This document shows positions 1-11,935 of a stretch of 64,000 nt of DNA, piece after piece; the first letter of the stretch is position 1, and every line of letters starts with the position of its first letter. Position numbers and translations under genes: made by a program. The notes under the pieces were generated by a model. It was given only the letters and a program-made list of their open reading frames with translations, did not search any database and was not told the DNA's origin. Origin of the DNA: Rebecca billardiae RCC1528 (lineage: Eukaryota; Haptophyta); assembly GCA_965240325.2 (NCBI GenBank), contig OZ251243.1, positions 682,001 through 746,000 of the forward strand. The letters are read 5' to 3'.

Positions 1-1
1 C

Positions 2-3000
2 GACAGCAACCCTGGCGGCGGCATCTGCGTCTTTCCCTCGTGCTGCGACCACGGATCACACGTCGCCGGCACAGTGCTCGGCAGCACGGTCGGCGTCGCG
101 CCGGGAGCGACGCTGCACGGCGTGCGCGTGCTCGGGTGCTCCGGAGGCGGCTCGACGGAGGACATCCTCACCGGCCTCGAGTGGATCGCCGAGCACAGCG
201 GCAGCATCAAGGTGGTCGTGATGTCGCTCGGCGGCGGGCGCGACGACGCGCTCGACGCCGGCGTTGAGAACCTGGTCGCGCAGGGCGTGTCGGTGGTGGT
301 CGCGGCGGGGAACGAGTATCAGGACGCGTGCAACACCTCGCCCGCGCGCGCCGCCTCCGCCATTGCCGTCGGCTCCACCAACGAGCCCACCTCGGGCGTC
401 GACACCGTCAGCTCGTTTTCAAACTACGGCGCGTGCGTCGACATTTTCGCGCCCGGCGGGGCGATCACGTCGGTTGGGGTGGTCAACGGGGACACCGCGG
501 CGCTGGACACGTTCTCGGGCACGAGCATGGCCGCGCCGCATGTGGCGGGGGTGTTCGCCCAGATCGGCACCGCCCTCGGCGCGAGCTCGTACACGCCAGA
601 TGCGGCGTGGGCCGTGCTGCGCGCGCGTGCGCAGAAGGGCCTGCTCAGCCCGACGCCGGCCGAGGGCGCGAGCTCTGCGCCCAACGTGCTGCTGCAGGCG
701 ATGGGCGGGCTGCCGCCGCCGTCGCCGCCCGCGCCGCCCGCGCCGCCGCCCGTGCCGCCCGCGCCGCCCGTGCGCACGCGCACGCTCGAGGTGGTGCTGC
801 TCACTGACGATTGGCCAGAGGAGACGGCGTGGGCTGTGCACGACACTGCTGATTGGGCGGTGCTGCAAGCCGAATATCTGGAGGACACGCAGGCGAGCGT
901 CGAGCTGAGCTGGGAGCTCGAGCTCGAGGCGCCGGGGACATACGCCTTCCGGCTGTACGACAGCTACGGCGACGGCATCTGCTGCGAGTCCGGCGACGGT
1001 TCCTTCTCGCTGCGCGTGGACGGCGTGGAGATACATAGTGGCACGCTGCAATACGACGGCACCGGCTCTACCTATAAATACGGGTACGAGTTCGGCGTGA
1101 GCGCGTTCCCGCCGCACCCGCCGCCGGTGCCGAGCCCGCCGCCGAGCCCGCCGCCCCAACCGCCGCCGATGCCGCCGACGCCGCCGCCGCCCTCGCCGCC
1201 GCCCTCGCCGCCGCCCTCGCCACCGCCGCCGCAGCCGCCGCCCTTGCCGCCGCCGCGCCCACCGCCACCCTCGCCGCCGCCATCACCGCCGCCGCCATCG
1301 CCGCCGCCATCGCCGCCGCCATCACCGCCGCCGCCAGCGCCGCCACCAGTGCCGCCGCCCTCGCCGCCCCCGCAGCACCCGCCACCGAGCCCGCCGCCGA
1401 GCCCGCCGCCGAGGTCGCCGCCGGACCCTCCGCCCAGGCCGCCGCCGAGCCCGCCGCCGCCGCTGCCGCCGCCCTCGCCGCCGCCCGCATCGCCGCCGCA
1501 CCCCCCGCCCTCGCCACCGCCAGCCCGGCCGCCGTTGCCGCCTCCTTCCCCACCGCCCACACCGCCGCCTTCGCCGCCCCCGAGCCGCCCACCCTCGCCA
1601 CCGCCACGTCCGCCGCCTCGTCCGCCGCCCGCGCCGCCGCCCGCGCCGCCGCCCGCGCCGCCGCCACGGCCGCCGCCCCTGCCGCCACCGTCGCCGCCGC
1701 CGCACGCGCCGCCATCGCCACCGCCATCGCCGCCGCCCTCACAGCCGCCATGGCCGCCGCCGCACGCACCGCCCTCGCCGCCACCCTCGCCACCGCCCTC
1801 GCCTCCACCCAGCCCGCCGCCCTCGCCGCAACCACGGCCGCCACCCTCGCCGCCACCGCGCCCACCGCCCAGGCTGCCACCGGCGCTCCCGCCCTCGTCG
1901 CCACCGCGCCCACCGCCCGTGCCGCCGCCCCGCGCGCCGCCGAGCCCACCGCCGGCGAGGCCGCCGCCTCCGCCGCCCAGTCCACCACCGAGTCAGCCGC
2001 CAGGGACGCCGCCACCTCTGCCGCCGCCACCACCGCCGCCGCTTCCCCCGCCCTCGATGCCTCCGCCGCCACCGCCACTACCGCCACCAGCGCCACCGCC
2101 AAGCACGCCACCGGGCCCACCGCCAAGCGCGCCGCCGAGCCCTCGGCCGCGAGCACCGCCGCCGCCGCGGCCGCCGCCCTCGCCGCCGCCCTCGCCAGCG
2201 CCATCCTCGCCCCCCTCGCCCCCGCCATCGGCCCCGCCCCCGCCGCGTACCTTGCCGTTCCCACCTCCGGCGCCGCCCTCGCCTCCGCCCTTGCCTCCAC
2301 CACCGCTGCCGCCCTCGCCGCTGCCACCACCGCCACCGCCTGCGCCGCCGCCGTCGCCTCCACCCTCCGAGCCCCCGTCACCACCTCCGTCGCTGCCGCC
2401 GTCGCAGCCTCCGTCGCTGCCGCCGTCGCAGCCTCCGTCGCAGCCACCGTCGCCGCTGCCGCCTTTCTCCCCGCCACTCTTGCCCCCTTCCTCGCCGCCG
2501 CACGCCCCACCGCTGCCACCGCCGGGGCTGCCACCATCGCCGCCGCCGAGCTCACCGCCGCCGCTGCTGCCTCCGGGCGCCCCGCCCTCGCCGCCACCGG
2601 CACTGCCGCCGGTGCCACCGCCACGGCCGCCCCGGCCATCGCCCCCTCCCCCGCCGTCTCCGCCTCGTCAGTCCTCGCACGTCCCACCGCCCCCGCCGCC
2701 ATCGGGGCCGCCGCCGCGCTATCTCCCAGCGCCGCCCCTGGCGAGCCCGTCAAGCCCACCGCCGCTCTCCCCGCCGCCGTCGACTCTCCCTTGGCGGCCG
2801 CCGCGGCCGCCGCCACTGCCGCCACCGCCGCCACGGACCACGCCCTTCCCTCCGCCGCCGCCGCCCGCGCGGCCGCCGCCCTCATCTCCACCGTCACTCC
2901 CACCGTCGTCGTCCCCCCGCCCCCCTCCGCCGCACAGTCCGCCCGGCCCGCCACCCGGCCCGCCGTCGGCCCACCCGCCGCCGCCGCCGCCGTGGCCGCT

Positions 3001-4326
3001 GCCGCGCTCACCACCGCCCTCGCCGCCGCCGAGCCCACCGTCGAGCCTTCCTCCAAACGCGCCGCCCACGTCAGCGCCGCCGAGCCCGCCGTCTCAGCCG
3101 CGGCCACCGCCCAGCCCGGCAACATCGGCATCTGCGCCGCCCTCGCCGCCGCCATCCCCGCCGCCGCCCAGGCCGCCTCCGCCCTCGCCGCCCCCTGCGT
3201 CGCCCCCCAGCACGCCACCGCAGCCGCCACCGAGCCCACCGCCGCCGCCGCCGAGCCCACCGCCGCCGCCGCCGAGCCCGCCGCCGCCGCCACCGAGCCT
3301 GCCGCCACCCCCATCCAGCCCACCGCCGCCACCACCAGGCACCCGGACCTTTGCCGCCCTCACGGCCAGCGGCTCCCCGCAGGAGTACGAATCAGCGGAG
3401 GCGCGGGGCGGCCTGGCGCAGACGCTCGCCGCCGTGCTCAACGTGAGCAGCTCGGCGGTGCGCATCGAGGCGGTGCTGGCGGCGTCCGTCCGGATCATCT
3501 TCAGCGTGTTCGAGCGCGCGGCCGCGCAGCAGCAGGGCGGTGGCGGCGGCGGCGGTGGGAATGGCACAGGCAGCGGCGGCGGGACGGCCGATGTGGTGAG
3601 CACTCTGAACACGCTCTCGACTGCAGAGCTCTCGATCGCCCTCGGCGTGCCAATCACGGAGCAGGTCGAGTCGGTGCAGGCGGGCTGCACCGACTCGTCT
3701 GCGCTCAACTTCGATTCGTGCGCAACGTTTGATGACGGCCGGTGTGAGGCGGCGCCAAGCCCGGCGCCGCCGCCTCGCGCACCGCCGCCGCGGGGCGCCG
3801 CCAGCGCGGGTGGCAGCAGCGGGGGCGACGACGGCGTCAGCGGCACCGGCGGCGACGACGGCGGCACGAGCGTCCCACGGGCAGCGGGGGCCGCGGCGGC
3901 GCAGTCCGCCACCACCGACCGCCTCGAGGCAAGCGCTCTGCTGATCGGTGTGGGCGGGGGCGTCGTCGGCTGCTCACTGCTCGCGTGTGCCCTCGCCCTG
4001 GTGCGCCGCAAGCGGCAGCGCACACGCGGTGGCGCGGCCACATTCCCCGAGGGCGGTGCGGAGGAGGCGGGCCCGACGCGCCGCGCCGCCAGTGGTGCCG
4101 CCGTGCCGCGCGGCGCAGCGGGCAGCGCGCGGCCGACGGCCACTGTGCTTCCGGTGCGGCCTGACGCACCTGCAGGGCCCGACTCGGCCGGCACACGCGA
4201 CCCACCGGCCGCCTCCGCGCAGCGGGGCGCGGCAGCTGCAGCTTCGCCCCGGGCAGACACCAAGCGTGGCACGGCCGACGCTGCTGCCGCGCACGGCGAG
4301 CAAGACGTGGCCGGGCCCAGCGTGGC
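2..4326 (+). CDS. Subtilisin-like (S8) protease with SPPP stalk and membrane anchor, partial at both ends
   Basis: The gene enters the window already open, so the N-terminus and the catalytic Asp are missing. In the frame starting at base 2 the active-site His lies in DHGSHVAGT (codon 50-52), the oxyanion Asn in AAGNE (codon 311-313) and the nucleophile Ser in GTSMAAPHVAG (codon 524-526), as in proteinase K-like subtilases. After the protease come a short Pro-rich linker (about 713-772), a beta-rich module with DSYGDGICC (about 776-1105), and about 2.2 kb encoding PPPSPPP-type sequence (1109-3352). A secreted-protein motif follows (CTDSSALNF..DDGRC, about 3690-3752), then one membrane helix (about 3929-4000) with a basic stop-transfer RRKRQR and a cytoplasmic tail that runs into the N gap. 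The inferred role is a cell-surface type I membrane protease held on a rigid, probably O-glycosylated stalk. No intron is visible. The true stop is unknown. Confidence 0.85.
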
Positions 4327-4426
4327 NNNNNNNNNNNNNNNNNNNNNNNNNNNNNNNNNNNNNNNNNNNNNNNNNNNNNNNNNNNNNNNNNNNNNNNNNN
4401 NNNNNNNNNNNNNNNNNNNNNNNNNN
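4327..4426. other. Assembly gap (100 N)
   Basis: Exactly 100 N, so the real length is unknown. The end of the protease tail (left) and the C-terminal part of the minus-strand SPPP protein (right) are both lost here. The gap falls at the edge of a 2.5-kb low-complexity repeat, a typical assembly break. Confidence 0.99.
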
Positions 4427-6900
4427 CGGTGAGGGCGGCGGGCTCGGCGGCGGAGACGGTGGCGGGCTCGGCGGCGGCGATGGCGGCGGCGATGGCGGCG
4501 GACTAGGCGGCGGGCTTGGCGGTGGGCTCGGCGGCGGCGATGGCGGCGGCGATGGTGGCGGCGGGCTCGGCGGTGGCGACGGCGGTGGCGATGGTGGTGG
4601 GCTTGGAGGGGGGCTCGGCGGCGGCGGGCTGGGCGGCGGGCTCGGCGGCGGGCTCGGCGGAGGGCTCGGCGGTGGCGAAGGCGGTGGCGAAGGCGGTGGG
4701 CTCGGCGGCGGCGAGGGCGGCGGGCTCGGCGGCGGCGACGGCGGCGGCGACGGCGGTGGGCTCGGCGGTGGGCTCGGTGGCGGGCTCGGCGGCGGGCTCG
4801 GCGGGGGTGACGGCGGCGGCGATGGCGGCGGCGGGCTCGGCGGCGGCGACGGCGGCGGCGAAGGAGGCGGGCTCGGAGGCGGGCTCGGCGGCGGCGGGCT
4901 CGGCGGCGGCGACGGAGGCGGCGACGGCGGTGGCGTTGGCGGCGGGCTCGGCGGTGGGCTCGGCGGTGGCGACGGCGGTGGAGAAGGCGGTGGGCTCGGC
5001 GGTGGCTGCGGCGGCGGTGATGGCGGTGGGCTCGGCGGCGGCGAGGGCGGCGGGCTGGGCGGCGGGCTCGGCGGCGGAGATGGCGGTGGCGACGGCGGAG
5101 GGGGGCTTGGAGGCGGCGACGGCGGCGGCGAGGGCGGTGGGCTCGGTGGCGGGCGCGGGGGTGGCGGGCTCGGCGGCGGCGACGGTGGCGGACTGGGCGG
5201 TGGGCTCGGCGGGGGCGAAGGTGGTGGGCTTGGTGGCGGGCTCGGCGGCGGCGAGGGCGGCGGGCTCGGGGGCGGCAATGGTGGCGGGCTCGGCGGTGGG
5301 CTCGGCGGGGGCGATGGTGGCGGGCTCGGTGGCGGGCCAGGTGGCGGAGAGGGCGGAGGAACGGGCGGCGGCGGGCTAGGAGGCGGCGAGGGCGGTGGGG
5401 ATGGAGGCGGGCTTGGCGGCGGAAGCGGCGGAGGTGGGCTTGGTGGCGGGCTCGGCGGCGGCGAGGGCGGCGGGCTTGGGGGCGGCGATGGCGGCGGGCT
5501 CGGCGGCGGGCTCGGCGGCGGCGACGGTGGTGGGCTCGGCGGCGGGCTCGGTGGCGGGCTTGGTGGTGGCGATGGAGGTGGTGACGGCGGCGGGCTCGGC
5601 GGCGGGCTCGGTGGCGGCGATGGCGGCGGTGATGGCGGCGGCGGACTCGGCGGCGGACTCGGCGGCGGTGACGGCGGTGGGCTCGGTGGAGGACTTGGCG
5701 GCGGTGGGCTCGGTGGCGGACTCGGTGGCGGCGAAGGAGGCGGGCTGGGCGGCGGGCTTGGCGGTGGCGACGGCGGCGGCGATGGCGGTGGCGATGGTGG
5801 CGGGCTCGGTGGCGGGCTTGGCGGCGGCGATGGTGGCGGGCCCGGCGGCGGGCTCGGCGGCGGCGATGGCGGCGGGCTGGGAGGCGGCGAGGGCGGCGGG
5901 CTCGGTGGGGGAGAAGGTGGTGGGGAAGGCGGCGGCGTTGGCGGTGGTGGGCTTGGTGGCGGCGAGGGCGGTGGATTCGGTGGCGGGCTCGGCGGCGGGA
6001 GTGGTGGCGGGGGGCTAGGTGGCGGAGAGGGCGGAGGCGACGGTGGCGGCGATGGCGGTGGTGACGGCGGCGGCGATGGCGGCGGCGAAGGTGGCGGGCT
6101 CGGTGGCGGGCTCGGCGGCGGGCTCGGCGGCGGCGATGGCGGCGGCGAGGGTGGCGGGCTTGGCGGCGGTGGGCTTGGGGGTGGCGACGGCGGCGGCGCG
6201 GGTGGTGGGCTCGGAGGCGGGCTCGGCGGCGGTGGGCTTGGGGGTGGCGACGGCGGCGGCGATGGCGGTGGCGATGGCGGTGGCGAGGGCGGTGGGCTCG
6301 GCGGCGGGCTCGGCGGCGGGCTCGGCGGCGGGCTCGGCGGAGGCGACGGCGGCGGCGATGGCGGCGGCGAAGGTGGCGGGCTCGGCGGCGGGCTCGGCGG
6401 CGGCGATGGCGGCGGCGAGGGTGGCGGGCTTGGCGGCGGCGGGCTCGGCGGTGGCGACGGTGGCGGCGAGGGTGGTGGGCTCGGAGGCGGGACCGGCGGC
6501 GGTGGGCTTGGGGGCGGCGACGGCGGTGGAGATGGCGGTGGGCTCGGCGGTGGCGATGGCGGAGGCGACGGGGGCGGGCTCGGCGGCGGGCTCGGCGGAG
6601 GCGACGGCGGCGGCGACGGCGGCGGCGAAGGTGGCGGGCTCGGCGGCGGGCTCGGCGGCGGGCTCGGCGGCGGCGATGGCGGCGGCGAGGGTGGCGGGCT
6701 TGGCGGCGGCGGGCTCGGCGGTGGCGACGGCGGCGGCGAGGGTGGTGGGCTCGGAGGCGGGATCGGCGGCGGCGGGCTTGGGGGTGGCGATGGCGGTGGA
6801 GATGGTGGCGGCGATGGTGGCGGCGATGGCGGAGGCGACGGTGGTGGGCTCGGAGGCGGACTTGGCGGATGTGAAGGTGGCGGGCTGGGTGGTGGGCTCG
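4427..6900. repeat. 12-nt coding minisatellite underlying the SPPP repeat
   Basis: About 2.5 kb of near-uninterrupted GGCGGNGGGCTC-like units (plus strand), equivalent to AGCCCNCCGCC-type SPPP codons on the minus strand. Third-base variation is common (GGC/GGT/GGA), so the array is not freshly expanded as a block, but 13-codon SPPPP phase changes recur throughout. Confidence 0.9.
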
Positions 6901-6973
6901 GTTGGCCCACGGTACGCGGGCTCAGCAGCGACAGCACCAGCCAGGCCACCATCCACCACACACTCGGTTGCAT
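4427..6973 (-). CDS. Secreted SPPP-repeat (hydroxyproline-rich/pherophorin-like) wall protein, 3' partial
   Basis: Read on the minus strand from the ATG at 6973-6971. The protein opens with a good signal peptide (MQPSVWWMVAWLVLSLLSP, cleavage near VGQ) and then consists almost only of SPPP and SPPPP units for more than 800 residues until the gap. An upstream in-frame ATG at 7099 would add 42 Arg/His-rich residues and destroy the signal peptide, so 6973 is preferred. Rare substitutions (H, N, T, V, L, G, R, Q, A in place of S) break the periodicity. Such repeats are known in algal and plant extensins and pherophorins, where prolines are hydroxylated and glycosylated in the ER/Golgi to form rod-like wall glycoproteins. 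A globular C-terminal domain, if present, lies in the gap. The plus strand of this stretch is also open (Gly-rich and Ala-rich frames), but only because of the 12-nt repeat. Confidence 0.8.
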
Positions 6974-7099
6974 CTGCCCGTTCCGCGGCGCAGCACGGCG
7001 TGTGTAGCGATGCGCCGCTCGTCGATGCGGGCGGTGCGCTCCATGTGAATAAGCATCGCGGACACAGCTTCCCAGGAGTCGCATCATCGGGCTAGGCAT

Positions 7100-7762
7100 C
7101 AGGCGAGCGCCGGCCCGGCACGCTCCGCCGCGGTTGCTTTCTTGAACGGGTGTGGCGACGGCTGCGAGCCGCGATCACGGCTTGTACGGGTACCGTACAT
7201 ATTGTCTTATCATCAAACATAGCAGTAAACTGTAGGTACCCACCCGCATCGAATGAAATGGCATGGCCGAACCGAAGTTTTTTTTCAATCATGGACGGGG
7301 GGCACCCACTAAACCATATTTGGCCAGTGGGGTGTAACCGCCGGGCAGCGGCGAAGAAAAACAGCGCGGGAAAATGAAACAAATTCGCTTGAAGCGCGCT
7401 CCGCGCCCTGCCGGCGGCGGGCGGTGGGAGCCGCGCTTGGCGCGAGGCGCTGCGGCTGTCGAGTTGCCGTGCGAAGGCGGCGCGTTGCTTGCGTGGCATC
7501 GGAACGCTTACATGCTCCGCTCTGCGCCCTGCAGCTTGCTCCTTGTCGACTCTGCCGCGCCTACGATCAGCGCGCATGCAAGCGAATCAAGCGTCACCTC
7601 AGAATGAGCTACGCCGGCCTGAGCCTTGCGCGCCTGCCTGGCCCGCGATGCAATCAACTCGGGGCACGAGCTGCGGCTGAGCGAGGAACCAGTACTTGCG
7701 CGCATGGCACGCCGCCTTGAGCCACCGATCGTGCATGTCAATGAGGCTTTGTCAATGAGGCT
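7100..7762. other. Intergenic, no gene recognised
   Basis: Short open frames only, none resembling a known family. It contains the motif CATAGCAGTAAACTGTAGGT (7218-7237), which recurs with a 2-base deletion at 34559-34576 and in relatives elsewhere in the window. Confidence 0.6.
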
Positions 7763-9585
7763 TTAGACGGCGACGAGGCGCGAGAAGACGAGGACGTTGG
7801 CGTAGAAAGCCACAAACTCAAGCACCGGCATCGGCAAGAGCAGGTCCGCCGCGCGCAGGGGCAGGCTCCAGAAGAGGCCGTGGCCGTAGCCGCCGAGCGA
7901 CGGCACACTGGCCCCTTCTTTGGCGGCGTCCGAGTAGAGGATGAACTCGGGCGCGGCAGGCGGCGCGCCGGCCGCAGAGGGCGGCGTAGCGACCGGCGTG
8001 ACAAACAGCATGCCCGCGCGGGCGAGCAGCAGGTCCGCCCACAGGCGGCACGAGCGGAGCAGCATGGGGGTTCGCCGGATCGGCTGCGCGGGGTGCGCGC
8101 TGAGCTCGCCAAAGTTGGCGTACATGCCGTAGAAGTAGGAGCCGTCCGCGGGCGAGAGCGGGCGGCAGTGCTCGAGCAGGCCACACGTGCGCCGGAAGCG
8201 CTCGAAGGGCACGGGCACGCCCGCTAGGACGTCGAGGAGCACGCTGCGGGCGCGGAGGATCTTGTCGGGGGGGATGGCGAGGATGCCGAGGGAGCAGTGA
8301 AACGCCGCGCCGATCCACTGAACCGACAGCCCAAGCTGGCGCAGTGGCGCTTCTCCGGGATGGCCATGATGATGCCGAGGCGCGAGGTGACGCTGTGCCA
8401 GACGAGCAGCAGGCGCACGAGGCGGTCGAGGCCGACGACCGTCCAGCACGGGTCGTCGGTGAACACATGCCCCGAGAACAGGCGCAGCTGCGGCCGGCCC
8501 GTGGCGCGCGCGAGCTCGCTGCGGCGCGCGACCCACGCTCGCTGCGCCGGCGGAACGGCTGGGTCTGCGAGCATCGCCTCAAAGCGCGGCAGCTCCTGCG
8601 CGTCGAACTCGGTGGCGACGATGTGCATCACGGCTGAGCTGAACCGCTGCGCGATGTTGCTGCTCGCGGCGAGGCCGAAGCCAAGGCGGAGCTCGGACAC
8701 GATCGCGAAAAGCGTCGTGAGCGCGTCCGCATCGACACCGTCACGCGGCACCCAGAGAAGGCACGTCTTCCAGAGCTCGGCGGTCGCGAGCGGGAACTGG
8801 TTGAAGAAGTCCTTCATGTCATCGGTCCAGGAGAAGATGGGCAGGCCGAAGACGCGGGCGCCGTCGAGGAGGACGGCGTCGTCGTGCATCTTGTCCGCCG
8901 CCTCAGGCATGATCTCGCACGGCCATTTGCGCTGCGCGCCGCCGCCGAGCGCTGCGGGCGCGGCGGCGCTCGGCGCGCGCGCCGCAGTGAGCGGCGCCAG
9001 AGCGTGAGGCGGCGCCGCCGCGGCGAGCGCGTCGACGGAGTCCGCAGCAGCGGGAGCCTCCACGCCCGGCAGCGCGTCGTGCAGGCCGATCGCCTCGTTG
9101 ATCGGCACGACGCGCTCACCGTCCGTGTCGAGCAACGGCTTTCGCGGCGCGCCGCCGTCGGTGGTGCGCCGGTAGCGGTCCGGCTCGAGTTTGCGCGGCG
9201 TGGAGCCCTGCGGGCCGAGGATGCACGGCATGAACGGGAAGAGGTCGTGAAACTCGTACCAGCCGAGGTCGGAGAGGCGCAGCAGCTCCTTGTGCACCGA
9301 GCGCGCGCCGACGGCCAGCGTGGTGAGGTGGGGCAGCAGCACGAGCTGCAGGCGCAGGTTGGCCTTGAAGCGCACGCAGCTGCGCACGAACTCGAGGAGC
9401 TCCTGGTCGGGCCAGTCCGGCCCCAGCGCGGCAGCGAGGGCGTCGGGGCGCAGGTTGCCAGCCGGGAGGGCAGTCACGTCGAGCGGCTGGAACGCGCCGT
9501 CCACGCGCCGGTGCGCAAGTCCCAGATGACGCCACGCGCGCGCTGCCAGAAGAGCCCTAAGTCGATCGGCGGCGGGTAGTATCAT
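7763..9585 (-). pseudogene. Retroelement reverse transcriptase-RNase H, frameshifted
   Basis: Minus-strand coding sequence starting near the ATG at 9585. The N-terminal part shows RT landmarks in order: YRRTTDGGAPRKPL, KWPCEI, motif A as FSWTDDMKDFFNQFPLA, motif B as GFGLAASSNIAQRF, motif C as HVFTDDP, then IIMAIPEKRHCA. The homologous continuation LGLSVQWIGAAFHCSLGILAIPPDK is found only after a change of frame near 8335-8350, so the gene is broken or carries a sequencing error. Downstream comes an RNase H-like segment (ILYSDAAKEGASVPSLGGYGHG, then PVLEFVAFYANVLVF) ending at 7763. The arrangement is that of DIRS-like/other non-LTR-flanked algal retroelements. No integrase, tyrosine recombinase or gag was seen beside it. 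A shared repeat end begins at 9623, immediately upstream of its start. Confidence 0.8.
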
Positions 9586-9979
9586 GGCCACGTACTTCTC
9601 GCCAGCGGACACAATCGTAATTATGGCCCGCGGTGCAGGGCGGAGCGCGTAGCGTAGAGCCCCGCCGGGGGCCCTCACTACGTTGTCAAAAAGATCTTTT
9701 GATCAAAGAAAAGGGGACGGGGGACGATTTTGAGGGGTGTTGGAGGGTGAGTTTTCGCTTTTTCGAGGGGTACGTTGGCCCATAGTGCTCTGCATTAGCA
9801 ACTACGCGCTTGACGAAATAAGCGCGCCCACGCCATTCCGCATAAGTCGATGGACGGACGTGGGATCAGATACCCCGGGGGTGAAACAAGTGAGTATTTT
9901 TGTCCTTCTTGTATGCTGGAGTACGAGTTTGCCGAGCGACGTTTGATTGTTTTGGGTCGAAAACAGCTATGAGGCCAGA

Positions 9980-10253
9980 TTCTTTTGAATAGCGCTTGCG
10001 AAAAGAAGTTACCCGCCTGTCTCGATGGATGAACCGCCTCATGGTATTGAAAGAGATTCTTTTGAATAGCGCTTTTAAACCAAGTTACCCACCTGTCTCG
10101 TTGGATGAACCTCCTCATCATATTGAAGAGATTCTTTTGAATGGCGCTATTTAAAGCCAGTTACCCGCTTGCCTCGATGGATGAACCGCCTTGATAATAT
10201 TGAAAGATATTCTTTTGAATAGCGCTTGTCACAACCAAGTTACCCGCCTGTCA
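9980..10253 (+). repeat. Tandem repeat, about 76 bp x 3.7
   Basis: Units begin ATTCTTTTGAATAGCGCT at 9980, 10056, 10131 and 10209 (periods 76, 75, 78) and share CAAGTTACCCGCCTGTCTCG and GGATGAACCGCCT blocks. Units are about 80-85% alike by eye. No open frame of interest crosses it. Confidence 0.9.
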
Positions 10254-11054
10254 GCTGTCTCGTGCTCGCGAGCGGCGCGACGACATCGGCCCGAGCGAGG
10301 ATGCCGCCTTCAAAGGCGCGCACCGAGTGCGTGCGCGACGGGTGCCGGCCGGCCGCTGGTCTCGACCTATCGCCCTCGGCCCTCCCCGAGCGCGCCTGCA
10401 GGTACCTCCGGACGCGCATTCGGCTTGCTCACTCGATCAGCTCACTCACAGCTGCCGGTCACGCAGCCGCGCGGCGGCCCCGCGACCAGGTCCGCGGCCC
10501 AAAGTGTGTGTGCGCGCCGCGCCGGTGCCCTCGCGCCGGTGGCGTGGGCTGGCTGGCCGCTGGTCTCGCCCACGCGCCCCACTCGCCCCAAGCGCGCAAC
10601 GCCTGCGGGAAGCGCCGGCACCTGCGCGTCGACGCCCGTCCCGCCGCGGCCCGCGCCATCGTCGATCGGACCGCGTGCGTGCGACTCCGTCCGCGCCCGC
10701 GCGCAGGGTGGGAGGGGCTGATGCAGGAGCAGATGCAGGACTACCTCGAAATTGCACGCGACGAGGAGGTGCCCAGCGCGCACTTTACGCTGCGCGCATC
10801 ATCGAGTGGTCGCCCAGCGAGCGCGGCAGCTGGCCACCGGGCCGGCTGACGGCGGGCGCAGCTGCCAGCTGCGGACGCGCAGCGGGCGCGGAGTGGAAGC
10901 CGGCGCAGCGGCCGGGCAGCGGCGGCCGGCGCGGCAGCACGCTCGTATACATCGCGGCAGCTACCGCCGTCGTGCGGGGAAAGCACACGCTCTCGGCGGC
11001 TTCCAAGATGCCGACGGGCCACGGCGTGCACTCCGTGCAGGCTGCGTGCGCACT

Positions 11055-11935
11055 GCAGTGGCTGTGTCGAGCTGCTGCGGCGTGTGCTCGAGGCGCGGCG
11101 CTCGCACGGGCTACGCGGGCGCAGCGGGTGCGCGCAGCTGGCGCACGCAGTGCCACGTCCTGCGGCGCCAGTTTGGCGGCCGTCCGCCCCCCCGAGCTCG
11201 AGTTCTGCGCGCTTTGCGACGGCGCGGCCGGCAGCGCCCATCTGCCTGCTTGCTTGGGCACGCCAGCATGTCCGCCGCCGGGCCTGCTGCGCGCGCCGAA
11301 GCTGGAGGGCGGAGGAGGGCGCTGGGCTGCTCCTACGGCGTGCTGCAGCCCGGGCAGGCTCTACCGCGGCGCGGCGAGGCCGTCGCGCCTGCTCGCCGCC
11401 GTCGAGTCGCCCGTGCTGCGTGACCCTCGGCCGCACGTGCTCGCTCGGCGGCACCGCAGCACTAGCAGGCGTCCCATACCAGTATACTCGAGCCGCTGTG
11501 CGCACCCAAGGCGCGAGCTGCTCGAGCGGGCCAGGTGGGCCCAGGGGGTGCGTGCAGCTGGCACACGCAGCCCCGGCCCGTGTCATGGGGTGTCGGTTTG
11601 ACGGTCGCCAGCCCCTGTGGGCTCGAGCGCTGTGCGCTTCACCACGGAGGTGCTGGCAAGTGGCAGCGCCCCGCGGCGCGCAACGGCGGGGCAGCATGGC
11701 CGCCGCCGGCGCCGCCGCACATGCCGCCGCTTACGGGCAGTCGAGAGCTTGGGGCAGCACCTACGGCGCATGCTGCAGCTCGGGGCGGGCTCTGCCAGCC
11801 TGTTGTGGCGTGATCGCGCATTTTCCAGACCGTCGACTCGCCCGCGCTGCATAATATTCCATTATTCGTTTGCCGCGCGTGCTCGACGGCGCTCCGCGCT
11901 GCTGCTGCCGCTACGGCCGCGCGTTGGACGGACAG
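11055..11935 (+). repeat. Dispersed GC-rich repeat, copy 1, with internal ~400-bp duplication
   Basis: It matches the reverse complement of about 30775-31615 over nearly its whole length. Internally, two related halves start near 11125 and 11535. Both carry GCAGCTGGC(G/A)CACGCAG and end with a GTCGA(G/C)TCGCCCG(T/C)GCTG block (near 11400 and 11835). Several long open frames exist because of GC content, but none resembles a known protein. Confidence 0.75.

Noticed and set aside
3948-7007. Long plus-strand Gly-rich and Ala-rich open frames over the SPPP repeat
   Set aside because: They are forced by the 12-nt repeat. Only the minus strand has a start with a signal peptide, and the plus frame runs through the N gap from an unrelated region.
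9980-10253. CRISPR-like periodic repeat
   Set aside because: Whole 76-bp units repeat with no unique spacers, and the genome is eukaryotic.
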